Assembly (NCBI GenBank): GCA_900468805.1
Contig: UEIF01000030.1
Location: 62,001 to 126,000 of the forward strand
Length of the DNA stretch: 64,000 nucleotides
DNA from: Hyphomicrobiales bacterium
GTDB taxonomy: Bacteria; Pseudomonadota; Alphaproteobacteria; Rhizobiales; Rhizobiaceae
Direction: 5' to 3'
Position numbers and translations under genes: made by a program. Positions 17,175 through 25,489 of this stretch are shown here, one piece after another; the first letter of the stretch is position 1; every line of letters begins with the position of its first letter. The notes under the pieces were generated by a model. The model did no database searches. It was not told the DNA's origin and saw only the letters and a program-made list of their open reading frames with translations.

Positions 17175-17630
17175 TCAGCTGAAGCGGCTAAACTGGCTTG
17201 CGGCCTGAGCAGCAAGATCGGCGATGCTGTCGCGGATACGGTTTTCCATGATGCGCGCCGCCGACGGATATTCCTCGATCAGACGATGGAACAACGCCCG
17301 GGTGATGCGGATGATGCCGGTATCCTCGCGTGCGATTGCCGTGAACTTGCGCTCCACCAGCGTGATCAACGCCAGTTCCGAGATCAGCGCTCCGGGGCCG
17401 GCGATGGCTTCGGTCCGGCCCATGCCGTCGGAGCCTGTCACGCTGAGTTCCAGGCTGCCACTGGTGATCACATAGGCGCTTTCGGCGGGCGAGCCCTGAC
17501 GAAACAGCATCTGCCCGGCAGCGATCACGCGTCGGTCGGCGCCGAAGGCGATCAGCCGCAGCTGGTCGTCGTTCATGTCCTTGAAGAGCGGAAGCTGCGA
17601 AAGCAGATGAATATCGTCGGAAAGAGACAT
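17175..17630 (-). CDS. Cyclic nucleotide-binding domain protein
   Basis: A 151-residue protein that is essentially one cNMP-binding (CAP_ED) domain: LFKDMNDDQLRLIAFGADRR, a beta-roll with AGQMLFRQGSPAESAYVITSGSLELS, then the phosphate-binding-like GPGALISELALI. There is no helix-turn-helix after the domain, so it is not a CRP-type DNA-binding protein by itself. It starts one base after the response regulator stop, so the two are translationally linked. It may be a small sensor or partner in that pathway. Whether it binds cAMP or cGMP is not visible: the usual RSA-like motif is not clear. Confidence 0.82.
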   Translation of the reverse strand: MSLSDDIHLLSQLPLFKDMNDDQLRLIAFGADRRVIAAGQMLFRQGSPAESAYVITSGSLELSVTGSDGMGRTEAIAGPGALISELALITLVERKFTAIAREDTGIIRITRALFHRLIEEYPSAARIMENRIRDSIADLAAQAASQFSRFS

Positions 17631-17631
17631 T

Positions 17632-18315
17632 CTACGGGATGATCTTGTAGCCGCCGTTCTCCGTCACTAGGATCTCGGCGTTGGACGGATCACGCTCGAT
17701 CTTCTGGCGCAGGCGGTAGACGTGGGTTTCCAGCGTATGGGTCGTGACGCCGGAATTGTAACCCCAGACTTCTTCCAGCAGTACGTCGCGGGTGACGACC
17801 TTCTGTTCGGCTCGGTAGAGATAGCGGATGATCGCCGCTTCCTTCTCCGTGAGCCTGATCTTCTGGCCGTTGTCGGTCGTCAGCAGCTTCTGGCTCGGCT
17901 TGAAGAGATAAGGGCCGACCGTGAAGGTGGCGTCCTCGCTCTGCTCGTGCTGGCGAAGCTGCACACGGATGCGGGCGAGCAACACAGCGAAACGGAAGGG
18001 CTTGGTAACGTAGTCGTTGGCGCCGGCCTCAAGGCCGAGGATCGTGTCGGAATCCGTGTCGTGGCCGGTCAGCATGATGATCGGCGCCTTGAAGCCGCCC
18101 TTGCGTAGCAGTTTCACCGCCTCGCGGCCGTCCATATCAGGCAGACCGACGTCCATGATCAGCAGATCGACCGGGTTGGAGCGGGCGGCCTGGACCCCCT
18201 TGCCCGCGGTCGCTTCCTGCAAAACCGTGAATTCCTCATACAACGACAATTGCTCCGTCAGCGTCTGGCGAAGGTCGTCGTCGTCATCCACCAGAAGAAT
18301 GGTGCGTGCGGTCAT
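17632..18315 (-). CDS. OmpR-family response regulator
   Basis: A 227-residue two-component regulator. The receiver domain (1-120) has the acidic pocket VDDDDD, phospho-acceptor Asp55 in LLIMDVGLPDMDG, and the conserved Lys in VTKPF. A winged-helix DNA-binding domain covers about 130-225 (LTEKEAAIIRYLYRA, then YNSGVTTHTLETHVYRLRQKI). I chose MTARTILLVDD because it begins directly with the receiver strand. No histidine kinase is adjacent, which is unusual for this class; the gene is followed by a cNMP-binding protein instead. Confidence 0.93.
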   Translation of the reverse strand: MTARTILLVDDDDDLRQTLTEQLSLYEEFTVLQEATAGKGVQAARSNPVDLLIMDVGLPDMDGREAVKLLRKGGFKAPIIMLTGHDTDSDTILGLEAGANDYVTKPFRFAVLLARIRVQLRQHEQSEDATFTVGPYLFKPSQKLLTTDNGQKIRLTEKEAAIIRYLYRAEQKVVTRDVLLEEVWGYNSGVTTHTLETHVYRLRQKIERDPSNAEILVTENGGYKIIP

Positions 18316-18454
18316 GCGGGTGCGTCCTTGCGTTCTGTCAGATACTCCTACGCCAAATTCCGCATTTGGCAAGGATTGCTGGTCTGCGGTTGCCGCTCGG
18401 GGCCTGATATGATTTCAATCGAAGCCCAAGGCAATTCAACAACATGCGAGAAAG

Positions 18455-19003
18455 ATGGAAAAAACAAGGCGAGAGCGAAGCGGCAGGCCCTCAACGCTCG
18501 TTGTGCGGGCGGCACCGGGCAAAACAAGCAGGGCCATCGTCCGTTTTGGCCCACTTGTATTGCCAGCCGCGATCGGACGTAGCGGCCGCACCGTGACAAA
18601 ACGGGAAGGCGACGGAGCAACGCCGATCGGCAGCATGCGGCTTCTCTACGGCTTCCGGCGCGGCGAGCGAAACGGTCATCTTGCCTCGGCGCTGCCCATC
18701 AAGCGCATCCGCACCGGCATGCTGTGGTGCGATCAGCCGGACAATGCGAACTACAACCGGCCGGTTAAGGCACCGTTCAAGTCAAGCCACGAGGAGATGA
18801 AGCGGAAGGACGGACTCTATGATATCTGCCTGGTGCTCGACTGGAACGTAACGTCACGGGCGCGCAACCGCGGCTCGGCGATTTTCTTCCATCTCATCCG
18901 GCCGGGATATGAGCCGACCGCCGGCTGTGTTGCGATCAGTGCTCGCGACATGCGCCGCATCCTGCCCTACCTCAGAAAGGGAACGATCCTTCGCGTTCTC
19001 TGA
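18455..19003 (+). CDS. L,D-transpeptidase (YkuD) family protein
   Basis: A 182-residue YkuD-domain protein. The active-site block FFHLIRPGYEPTAGCVAIS has His146 and catalytic Cys158. Such enzymes form 3-3 cross-links in peptidoglycan, or attach proteins to it, and are abundant in rhizobia where polar growth uses L,D-cross-links. No clear signal peptide is seen: the N-terminus is basic (MEKTRRERSG), so export may be non-classical or the start may be wrong. It is divergent from the response regulator gene. Confidence 0.86.
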   Translation: MEKTRRERSGRPSTLVVRAAPGKTSRAIVRFGPLVLPAAIGRSGRTVTKREGDGATPIGSMRLLYGFRRGERNGHLASALPIKRIRTGMLWCDQPDNANYNRPVKAPFKSSHEEMKRKDGLYDICLVLDWNVTSRARNRGSAIFFHLIRPGYEPTAGCVAISARDMRRILPYLRKGTILRVL

Positions 19004-19162
19004 TTGTATTGCGGTCTCTCTGTCCTATATGGATTTTCGACCGGACGCGCAGGCTGCAATGCGTCCAGGGAAACCCGCCGCGCGGGTTCAAATCATGCCC
19101 TTATCCAATTCGTGCCCATCGAATTCAGTCTTGGCCAATCTTCAAACTTACGGAGATATATT

Positions 19163-19993
19163 GTGACCACTCAGCCCATCATCACTTTCCATGACGGACA
19201 TTCCATTCCCCAGGTCGGTCTCGGCGTCTGGCAGACCCCGCAGGATATCGCGGCTCCGACCGTGCGCACCGCACTTGCCACCGGTTATCGCCATATCGAC
19301 ACCGCTTCCGGCTATGACAATGAAGAGGGCGTCGGTGAAGGCATCCGGTCGGCAGGTGTCGACCGCAAGGATATCTTCCTTACCACGAAGCTGCGCAATA
19401 CCGACCAGGGTTATGACAATGCGCTGCGTGCCTTCGAGGTCAGCCTGAAAAAGCTCGGCAGCGAGTATATCGATCTCTATCTCATCCACTGGCCATCGCC
19501 GCATCGCGGGCTCTACCGCGAAACCTGGAAGGCTTTCGTGCGCCTGAGGGAGGAAGGCCGCGTGCGCTCCATCGGCGTATCGAACTTCTATCCTGACCAT
19601 CTCGATCACATCATCGGCGATACCGGCGTGGTTCCCGTCATCAACCAGATCGAGCTGCATCCCGACTTCCAGCAGAAGGCGGCGCAGGAAGCGCACAAGA
19701 AGCTCAATATTGCTACCGAATCCTGGAGCCCGCTCGGTCAGGGTCGCTTCATCTCCAATCCAGCTATCGGTCAGATCGCGGCCAAACATGGCAAGACGCC
19801 TGCTCAGGTCATCATCCGCTGGCACATCGATACCGGCCTCGTCGTCATCCCGAAATCGGTGACGCCGTCGCGCATCGAGGAGAACTTCAAGGTCTTCGAT
19901 TTCAAGCTCGACGGTGACGACATGGCTGCCATCGCCAAGCTTGACAATGCAGGCGCCCGCATGGGGCCGGACCCCTACACCGCGACCTTCTAA
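19163..19993 (+). CDS. Aldo/keto reductase
   Basis: A 276-residue NADPH-dependent TIM-barrel oxidoreductase of the 2,5-diketo-D-gluconate reductase (AKR5) group. The catalytic tetrad is visible: Asp and Tyr in HIDTASGYDNEEGVG, Lys in FLTTKLRN, His in LIHWPSPH. The cofactor block VVIPKSVTPSRIEENFKVFDF is intact. I chose the GTG at 19163, preceded by GGAGA, because MTTQPIITFHDGHSIPQVGLG is the usual start; the upstream open frame is not family-like. The physiological substrate is unknown. Confidence 0.92.
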   Translation: MTTQPIITFHDGHSIPQVGLGVWQTPQDIAAPTVRTALATGYRHIDTASGYDNEEGVGEGIRSAGVDRKDIFLTTKLRNTDQGYDNALRAFEVSLKKLGSEYIDLYLIHWPSPHRGLYRETWKAFVRLREEGRVRSIGVSNFYPDHLDHIIGDTGVVPVINQIELHPDFQQKAAQEAHKKLNIATESWSPLGQGRFISNPAIGQIAAKHGKTPAQVIIRWHIDTGLVVIPKSVTPSRIEENFKVFDFKLDGDDMAAIAKLDNAGARMGPDPYTATF

Positions 19994-20049
19994 ACACTGT
20001 AAAACAAAGCTGCGGCTGTCACGTCGACAGCCGCCGTCTCGAACACAGT

Positions 20050-20391
20050 CTAATAATTGCAATATTGCGAGCCGTTGGTCGGAGTGAATCCGTAGCTGCA
20101 GGTGTTCCGCAAACGAGGCTGCGACCGGATCGAACCGGTGTAATCCCTATTTCCACGGAATGCCTGAGGTGGATACCAGTATCCATCCGATGCCCGCCGA
20201 TATCCCGTACGCTGCGTTTTATAGCCGGGATAGCCGTTCATGTATCTTTGCCCTGCCTGCGCGAGACGCACGATGCCGGCAATAGCGGGCGGTTCTGCGT
20301 AGAGTGGAGCAGCGATGCCAGGACCAACCGGCGCCATTGAAGCAAAGGTGGCGAGGGCAATCGGCAGGACTGCCAATAATCTCTTTCCCAT
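20050..20391 (-). CDS. Small secreted protein, hypothetical (YWYPP motif)
   Basis: A 113-residue protein with a signal peptide (MGKRLLAVLPIALATFASM, cleavage around residue 27) and a GGGGAG ribosome-binding site. The mature part is rich in Tyr, Gly, Arg and Asn, and contains DGYWYPPQAFRG, which is reminiscent of the GYWYPxxAF motif of BA14K-type small proteins of rhizobia and Brucella. It has two Cys near the C-terminus (TCSYGF and QYCNY) that could form a disulfide. I cannot assign a function; a cell-envelope protein is likely. Confidence 0.7.
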   Translation of the reverse strand: MGKRLLAVLPIALATFASMAPVGPGIAAPLYAEPPAIAGIVRLAQAGQRYMNGYPGYKTQRTGYRRASDGYWYPPQAFRGNRDYTGSIRSQPRLRNTCSYGFTPTNGSQYCNY

Positions 20392-20532
20392 CGATCATTC
20401 TCCCCAGCGATATCAACTCAAACGCTCATCCCGGGAGCGCAGATTCAATCACGCACACAAGCAGCGGGGCAAGTCGATTATCCGAAAGGGTGAAATTCGG
20501 TCAAAAGAGCGTCATTACTATGCCATTAAAAT

Positions 20533-20565
20533 AAAACGCCCGGTGCGGGTGCACCGGGCGTTTTT
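20533..20565 (-). terminator. Rho-independent terminator after leuC
   Basis: A perfect 11-bp stem ACGCCCGGTGC/GCACCGGGCGT with a 4-nt loop, flanked by A residues on the left and T residues on the right, so it could work in both directions. It is placed to end leuC. Confidence 0.92.
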
Positions 20566-20587
20566 CATGTCAGATGTGCAAGAGCGA

Positions 20588-21997
20588 TCAGTTCCACTCG
20601 CGGATATCGACGAAGTGGCCGGCAATCGCGGCTGCGGCGGCCATGGCCGGCGAGACGAGATGCGTGCGGCCTTTGAAGCCCTGACGACCTTCGAAGTTGC
20701 GGTTCGACGTCGAGGCGCAACGCTCGCCCGGCTTCAGGCGGTCGTCGTTCATGGCGAGGCACATGGAGCAGCCTGGCTCGCGCCAGTCGAAGCCGGCAGC
20801 CTTGAAGATCTTGTCGAGGCCTTCCTGCTCCGCCTGTTCCTTCACGAGGCCGGAGCCCGGAACGATCATGGCGTTGACGGTCGAGGCAACGGTCTTACCC
20901 TCGACGACCTTGGCGACAGCGCGCAGGTCTTCGATGCGGCCATTGGTGCAGGAGCCGATGAAGACGCGGTCGATGTTGATATCGGTCATCGGCGTGCCCG
21001 GCTTCAGGCCCATATAGTCCAACGCACGCCACTTGGAGGTGCGCTTCGTTTCGTCCTGGATATCGTCAGGGTTTGGTACGATACCCTGCACGGAAATCAC
21101 GTCTTCGGGCGAGGAACCCCAGGAGACGATCGGCGGCAGGTTGGCGGCATCGAGCACGACGACGCGGTCGTAATGAGCGCCTTCATCGGTCTGCAACGTC
21201 TTCCAGTAGGCAATCGCCTGTTCCAGCGCCTCGCCCTTTGGCGCACGCGGCTTGCCCTTTATGTATTCGAAGGTCTTTTCGTCAGGGGCGATCAGGCCGG
21301 CGCGGGCGCCGCCTTCGATCGTCATGTTGCAGATCGTCATGCGGCCTTCCATCGACAGCGCGCGGATAGCTTCGCCCGCAAATTCGATGACATGACCAGT
21401 GCCGCCGGCCGTGCCGATCTCGCCGATGATAGCGAGGATGATGTCCTTGGCAGTGACATGCGGCGGAAGCAGGCCGTCGACACGCACCAGCATGTTCTTC
21501 GCCTTCTTCTGGATCAGCGTCTGGGTCGCCAGGACATGTTCGACCTCGGAGGTGCCGATCCCATGCGCCAGCGCGCCGAAGGCGCCGTGCGTGGAGGTGT
21601 GGCTGTCGCCGCAGACAATCGTCATGCCGGGCAGGGTGAAGCCCTGTTCCGGACCGACGATGTGAACGATGCCCTGACGCTTGTCGCTTGCCGAATAATA
21701 CTCGACGCCGAATTCGGCGGCATTGGTGGCCAGCGCTTCGACCTGGATGCGGCTTTCCTCGTTCTTGATGCCGAGATGGCGGTCGGGCGAGGTCGGAACG
21801 TTGTGGTCCACGACGGCGAGCGTCTTTTCAGGCGCGCGAACCTTGCGGTGGGTCATGCGCAGTCCTTCGAAGGCCTGCGGCGAGGTAACTTCATGGACCA
21901 GGTGACGGTCGATGTAGAGAAGACAGGTGCCGTCTTGCTGTTCGTCGACCAGATGGTCGGCCCAGATCTTGTCGTAAAGGGTACGCGGTGCGCTCAT
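20588..21997 (-). CDS. leuC: 3-isopropylmalate dehydratase large subunit
   Basis: A 469-residue 4Fe-4S aconitase-family enzyme that isomerises 2- and 3-isopropylmalate in leucine synthesis. It begins MSAPRTLYDKIWADHLVDEQ; the open frame nine codons upstream is not part of the family. Cluster cysteines are in FIGSCTNGRIEDLR and EPGCSMCLAMNDD. Substrate-loop blocks such as VDHNVPTS, VCGDSHTSTHGAFGALAHGIGTSEVEHVLATQT are present. leuD and leuB are not next to it, as is usual in rhizobia. A perfect terminator follows. Confidence 0.97.
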   Translation of the reverse strand: MSAPRTLYDKIWADHLVDEQQDGTCLLYIDRHLVHEVTSPQAFEGLRMTHRKVRAPEKTLAVVDHNVPTSPDRHLGIKNEESRIQVEALATNAAEFGVEYYSASDKRQGIVHIVGPEQGFTLPGMTIVCGDSHTSTHGAFGALAHGIGTSEVEHVLATQTLIQKKAKNMLVRVDGLLPPHVTAKDIILAIIGEIGTAGGTGHVIEFAGEAIRALSMEGRMTICNMTIEGGARAGLIAPDEKTFEYIKGKPRAPKGEALEQAIAYWKTLQTDEGAHYDRVVVLDAANLPPIVSWGSSPEDVISVQGIVPNPDDIQDETKRTSKWRALDYMGLKPGTPMTDINIDRVFIGSCTNGRIEDLRAVAKVVEGKTVASTVNAMIVPGSGLVKEQAEQEGLDKIFKAAGFDWREPGCSMCLAMNDDRLKPGERCASTSNRNFEGRQGFKGRTHLVSPAMAAAAAIAGHFVDIREWN

Positions 21998-22069
21998 GGC
22001 TATAGTCCGTTTTGGCTGGAGCATGGAATTTAAGGATGTCGCGGACAGGCTCCGCGGACCGTCATTCGA

Positions 22070-22186
22070 TCAACGAAGTCGGCTGTTGAGCGCACCGGAA
22101 ACGGACGCATAGAAGCGTGCCGGCAGGCGGTAATGGTCCTGCAGCACGAAAATATGCGCACCGATGCATCTAAATTTGGATTCCAT
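22070..22186 (-). CDS. Candidate 38-residue small protein upstream of leuC
   Basis: An ATG-to-TGA frame of 39 codons in the leuC 5' region, reading MESKFRCIGAHIFVLQDH, then YRLPARFYASVSGALNSRLR. The second half has GC-rich third positions and a plausible, protein-like order. There is no clear ribosome-binding site. It is not a Leu-rich attenuation peptide: it has five Leu spread over 38 residues and no Leu run. It ends 72 bp before leuC. Real or chance cannot be decided from one sequence. Confidence 0.35.
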   Translation of the reverse strand: MESKFRCIGAHIFVLQDHYRLPARFYASVSGALNSRLR

Positions 22187-22239
22187 AGGGTGGATATAGC
22201 TATTTTTGACCGAAACGGCAATTCGAATCATGCGCCCGC

Positions 22240-23058
22240 TCAGTGCCGCGGCATCTGTTTCATCTTCTTCTCGATCCGCCGCAGGAAGAGCGACAAGCCG
22301 ATCGTCAGGATCAGATAGATGTAGGTGACGATCGAATAGGTTTCGAAGAAGCGGAAGGAGCCGGAGGCGTAGACCTTACCCATCTGCGTGATGTCGGCGA
22401 CGCCGAGGACGGAGACCAGGGAGCTGTCCTTCACCATGGAGACGAAGTCATTGGAGAGCGGAGGGAAGATCACTCTTATCGCCTGCGGGAAGACAACGAG
22501 GCGGAAACGGCGGTAGCGCGACAGGCCAAGCGACTTGGCGGCTTCGATCTGGCCGATATCGACGGACTGGAAGCCTGCCCGGAAGATCTCGGCGATAAAA
22601 GAAGAATAGCCGATCATGAGCGCAATGATCGCCCGCCACATCAACGACAGATCGCGCACGAGGATGGGTTCTAGAAGACCGGCACTTACTAGCGGAGTGA
22701 TCAGGAAATTATAGGCTGCAACAACGCCCGGCGCGCCGACGAAGGCGATGTAGAAGAGCAGCACCAGAATCGGGATGCCTCGGATGATTTCGATGTAGAA
22801 GCGGGCTACCTGACGCAGCACGATGCTGTCCGACAGGCCCAGCAGCGCGATGCCGAGACCAAGCGCCGTCGCCAGCACGAAGGCGACGAGTGTGACAAAG
22901 ATCGTGACGCCGGCTCCATTCACGACGGTCCGGAACACCTGCGTGTAGATGTCGTTGGTGACGATGACGGCGGCAAGCGCCATGCCGATCAGGACGAGGA
23001 CGACCAGCCACCAGGGACGGTCGTCCTTCTCGTGTCGAGGGGACGGTGGGAGCGCCAT
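22240..23058 (-). CDS. Amino-acid ABC transporter permease (HisM/GlnP type)
   Basis: A 272-residue inner-membrane protein with about five or six segments after an N-terminal soluble stretch. The polar amino-acid permease signature is seen: IEIIRGIPILVLLFYIAF, then AYSSF-like IGYSSFIAEIFRAGFQSVDIGQIEAAKSLGLSRYRRFRLVVFPQAIR and the late VKDSSLVSVLGVADITQ. I chose MALPPSPRHEKDD as the start, preceded by GAGAA. It follows its binding protein by 17 bp. No ATPase gene is adjacent, so the energising subunit must be shared or distant. Confidence 0.9.
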   Translation of the reverse strand: MALPPSPRHEKDDRPWWLVVLVLIGMALAAVIVTNDIYTQVFRTVVNGAGVTIFVTLVAFVLATALGLGIALLGLSDSIVLRQVARFYIEIIRGIPILVLLFYIAFVGAPGVVAAYNFLITPLVSAGLLEPILVRDLSLMWRAIIALMIGYSSFIAEIFRAGFQSVDIGQIEAAKSLGLSRYRRFRLVVFPQAIRVIFPPLSNDFVSMVKDSSLVSVLGVADITQMGKVYASGSFRFFETYSIVTYIYLILTIGLSLFLRRIEKKMKQMPRH

Positions 23059-23075
23059 CTGCGATTTCTCGGGGG

Positions 23076-23873
23076 TTATTCGCCCATCTTGTAGTCGAGG
23101 AACCACTTCTTGTTCAGCGCATCGAAGGTGCCGTCTGATTTCAGCGCAGCGATAGCGGCATTGACGGGCGCGACGAGATCGGAACCCTTCGGGAAGATGA
23201 AGCCGAAATCCTCGGTGCCGAGCGGTTCGCCGACGACCTTCAGCCCACCGTTCGAGGAATCGACATAACCCTTGGCAGCGACGCTGTCGGTCAGGACGAG
23301 ATCGACGTCACCCGTCTTCAGCGCCTGCACGGTCGCGCCGAAGGTTTCGAAGAGCTTGATGCGCGGGTTCTGCTCGTTGCCATCGAGAATTTCATAGACG
23401 GCAGTATAGAAGGGCGAAGTGCCGGGCTGGGCGCCGATGAGGCCATCGTTGAAGGCGCCGAAGCTTTTGGCATCGGTGAAGCGCTTCTCGTCCCCACGTA
23501 CCAGCATGAACTGCTGCGAGCGCATGTAGGGATCGGAGAAATCGACCTTCTGCTTCCGGTCGTCCTTGATGGTGATGCCGGTCATGCCGATGTTGTATTG
23601 CCCATCGGACACGGCCTGGATCATCGCGTCCCAGCTGGTGTTCTGGTATTCGACCTTGGCGTTCAGCCGCTTGGCGATCTCGTTCATCGCATCATATTCC
23701 CAGCCGATCGCCTTGCCGGACTTGGGGTCGACGAACTGCAGCGGCGGATATGCGTTTTCCGTCACAACGACGACGGTCTTGCCGCCGAGATCAGGCAGGC
23801 TGGCTGCGAAGGCTGTGAGCGGCGAAAGCATTGCGGCCGTCAGGCCGGCGAGAACTGTGCGGCGAAAGAACAT
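23076..23873 (-). CDS. Amino-acid ABC transporter substrate-binding protein
   Basis: A 265-residue periplasmic binding protein of the SBP_bac_3 family. The signal peptide MFFRRTVLAGLTAAMLSPLTAFA is followed by LPDLGGKTVVVVTENAYPPLQFVDPKSGKAIGWEYDAMNEIAKRL, the classic start with the YPPLQF and G(W)EYD elements. The central GMTGITIKDDRKQKVDFSDPYM is the family signature. GGGGAG lies before the ATG; an upstream in-frame ATG would add MGSHT. It is the first gene of a two-gene operon with the permease. Ligand is probably a polar amino acid. Confidence 0.92.
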   Translation of the reverse strand: MFFRRTVLAGLTAAMLSPLTAFAASLPDLGGKTVVVVTENAYPPLQFVDPKSGKAIGWEYDAMNEIAKRLNAKVEYQNTSWDAMIQAVSDGQYNIGMTGITIKDDRKQKVDFSDPYMRSQQFMLVRGDEKRFTDAKSFGAFNDGLIGAQPGTSPFYTAVYEILDGNEQNPRIKLFETFGATVQALKTGDVDLVLTDSVAAKGYVDSSNGGLKVVGEPLGTEDFGFIFPKGSDLVAPVNAAIAALKSDGTFDALNKKWFLDYKMGE

Positions 23874-23954
23874 GGTGTGGCTCCCCATTATTTGACCCGA
23901 GAATTGTCATGGAAGATGCCGCCATGGCAAGGCTGCAACCGCTGCCCGTAGATG

Positions 23955-23988
23955 CAAAAAAGAAAAGGCGGCCCAAAGACCGCCTTTT
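23955..23988 (-). terminator. Rho-independent terminator after rplS
   Basis: On the minus strand a hairpin AAAAGGCGGTC/GGCCGCCTTTT (central loop about TTTG) is followed by TCTTTTTTG. It ends the rplS transcript 30 bp after the stop. Confidence 0.85.
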
Positions 23989-24019
23989 CCATGCAATGAT
24001 TTTCGCTTTCGCGAGCTGC

Positions 24020-24583
24020 TTATTCAGCCGAACCTTCAGCAGCGGCTGCGGCTTCTGCGGCAGCCTTGGCTTCGGCAGCTTCAGCGGCGGCCTTTGCTTC
24101 AGCGGCTTCTGCTGCTGCCTTTTCGGCGGCGAGAGCCTGAGCTGCTGCGATCTTTTCAGCTTCGATACGTGCCTTTTCCTCGGCAACGGCAGCGCGTTCG
24201 GCATCGTTGAGCTTGCGGGCGCGGACGCCGGTGTCTTCAACGATACGTGCAGACTTACCGCGACGGTCGCGCAGGTAGTAGAGCTTGGCGCGACGAACCT
24301 TACCGCGGCGAACGACGTCGACGCTTTCGATCATCGGCGAGTAAACCGGGAATACGCGCTCGACGCCTTCGCCGTAAGAGATCTTGCGGACCGTGAAGTT
24401 TTCCTGCAGGCCTCCGCCGGAGCGGGCGATGCAGACGCCTTCGTAGGCCTGAACGCGAGTACGGGTGCCTTCCGTAACCTTCACGTTGACGCGGAGGGTG
24501 TCGCCCGGGGAGAATTCCGGAAGTGTGCGCTTGGCTTCGATCTTGGCGGCCTGTTCGGCCTCAAGCTGCTGAATGATGTTCAT
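24020..24583 (-). CDS. rplS: Large ribosomal subunit protein L19 with Ala/Glu-rich tail
   Basis: A 187-residue L19. Residues 1-115 match the conserved protein (MNIIQQLEAEQ; LPEFSPGDTLRVNVKVTEGTRTRVQAYEGVCIAR; RGKVRRAKLYYLRDRRGKSARI). The remaining 70 residues are a lysine-containing Ala/Glu repeat (EAAEAKAAAEAAEAKAAAE), likely a long helix, absent from E. coli L19. The start MNIIQQ matches the family; an in-frame ATG further upstream (MDSVSALAV) is less likely. It is the last gene of the rpsP-rimM-trmD-rplS cluster on this strand, 199 bp after trmD. Confidence 0.95.
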   Translation of the reverse strand: MNIIQQLEAEQAAKIEAKRTLPEFSPGDTLRVNVKVTEGTRTRVQAYEGVCIARSGGGLQENFTVRKISYGEGVERVFPVYSPMIESVDVVRRGKVRRAKLYYLRDRRGKSARIVEDTGVRARKLNDAERAAVAEEKARIEAEKIAAAQALAAEKAAAEAAEAKAAAEAAEAKAAAEAAAAAEGSAE

Positions 24584-24782
24584 CGTCTTAACCTTTGGTT
24601 CTTCTGAAACAGCCAGAGCGCTCACACTGTCCATCGGTCGATGCCTCCGGAGTTTGCCCTTGCGGGCGGGAGCGGATTCGCCATTCTTTGTTTGCTGGCA
24701 GACGGGGATAAACCCCATTTCCGCGTGCGCCATTACACGAAAGACTTCCGCGTGTCATCCCTTGGACGGCAAATTTGTGGAA

Positions 24783-25484
24783 TCAGCCGGCTTTTTCGGG
24801 CTTTTGCGCCGTAATCAGGTCCGGCCGCCGTTCCTTCGTCAGTGCAATCGCCTCTTCGTGTCGCCATTTCTCGATGGCGCCGTGATTGCCCGATATCAGG
24901 ATTGCGGGAATCTCGCGGCCTTCCCATTCCTGCGGACGGGTGTAGTGTGGATGCTCCAGCAGTCCTCCCTCGAAGCTCTCATGCAGGCCCGAGAGATCAT
25001 TGCCCATCACGCCCGGCAGGATGCGTACGATCGCATCGAGCAGGATCAGCGCCGCCGGCTCGCCACCGGACAGAACATAATCGCCGATCGAGATTTCTTC
25101 GAGTTCTCGCGCCTCGATCACACGCTGGTCGACGCCTTCGAAGCGGCCGCACACGATGAGGACGCCGTCGCCGGCAGCAAGTTCACGTACGCGCTCCTGG
25201 GTGAGCGGCTTGCCGCGTGGACTCATCAACAGGCGGGGGCGATTGTCGTTTTCAGAAGCGCTGTCGATGGCGCGGGCGAGTACATCAGGCTTCAGCACCA
25301 TGCCGGCGCCGCCGCCGGCTGGCGTATCATCGACGGTGCGGTGCTTGTCGGTCGCGAAATCGCGAATTTGCACGGTGTCGAGCGACCATTGTCCGCGCTC
25401 GGCCGCCTTGCCGGCGAGCGAAAAGCCCAGATGGCCCGGAAACATTTCCGGGTAGAGTGTCAGCACGGTCGCCCGGAAAGCCAT
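24783..25484 (-). CDS. trmD: tRNA (guanine-N1-)-methyltransferase TrmD
   Basis: A 233-residue SPOUT enzyme that methylates G37 of tRNAs with G36, preventing +1 frameshifts. Blocks: VLTLYPEMFPGHLGFSLAGKA, TVDDTPAGGGAGMVLKPDV, LLMSPRGKPLTQ, VCGRFEGVDQR and the S-adenosylmethionine knot EISIGDYVLSGGEPAALILLDAI. The start MAFRATVL is close to the rimM stop (5-bp gap). C-terminus is somewhat shorter than E. coli TrmD (255). Confidence 0.97.
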   Translation of the reverse strand: MAFRATVLTLYPEMFPGHLGFSLAGKAAERGQWSLDTVQIRDFATDKHRTVDDTPAGGGAGMVLKPDVLARAIDSASENDNRPRLLMSPRGKPLTQERVRELAAGDGVLIVCGRFEGVDQRVIEARELEEISIGDYVLSGGEPAALILLDAIVRILPGVMGNDLSGLHESFEGGLLEHPHYTRPQEWEGREIPAILISGNHGAIEKWRHEEAIALTKERRPDLITAQKPEKAG

Positions 25485-25489
25485 GGCGC

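Noticed and set aside
19075..19110. A tRNA-like T arm (CGGGTTCAAATC) before the aldo/keto reductase
   Set aside because: The flanking stem does not pair, and no acceptor, anticodon or D arm can be built around it.
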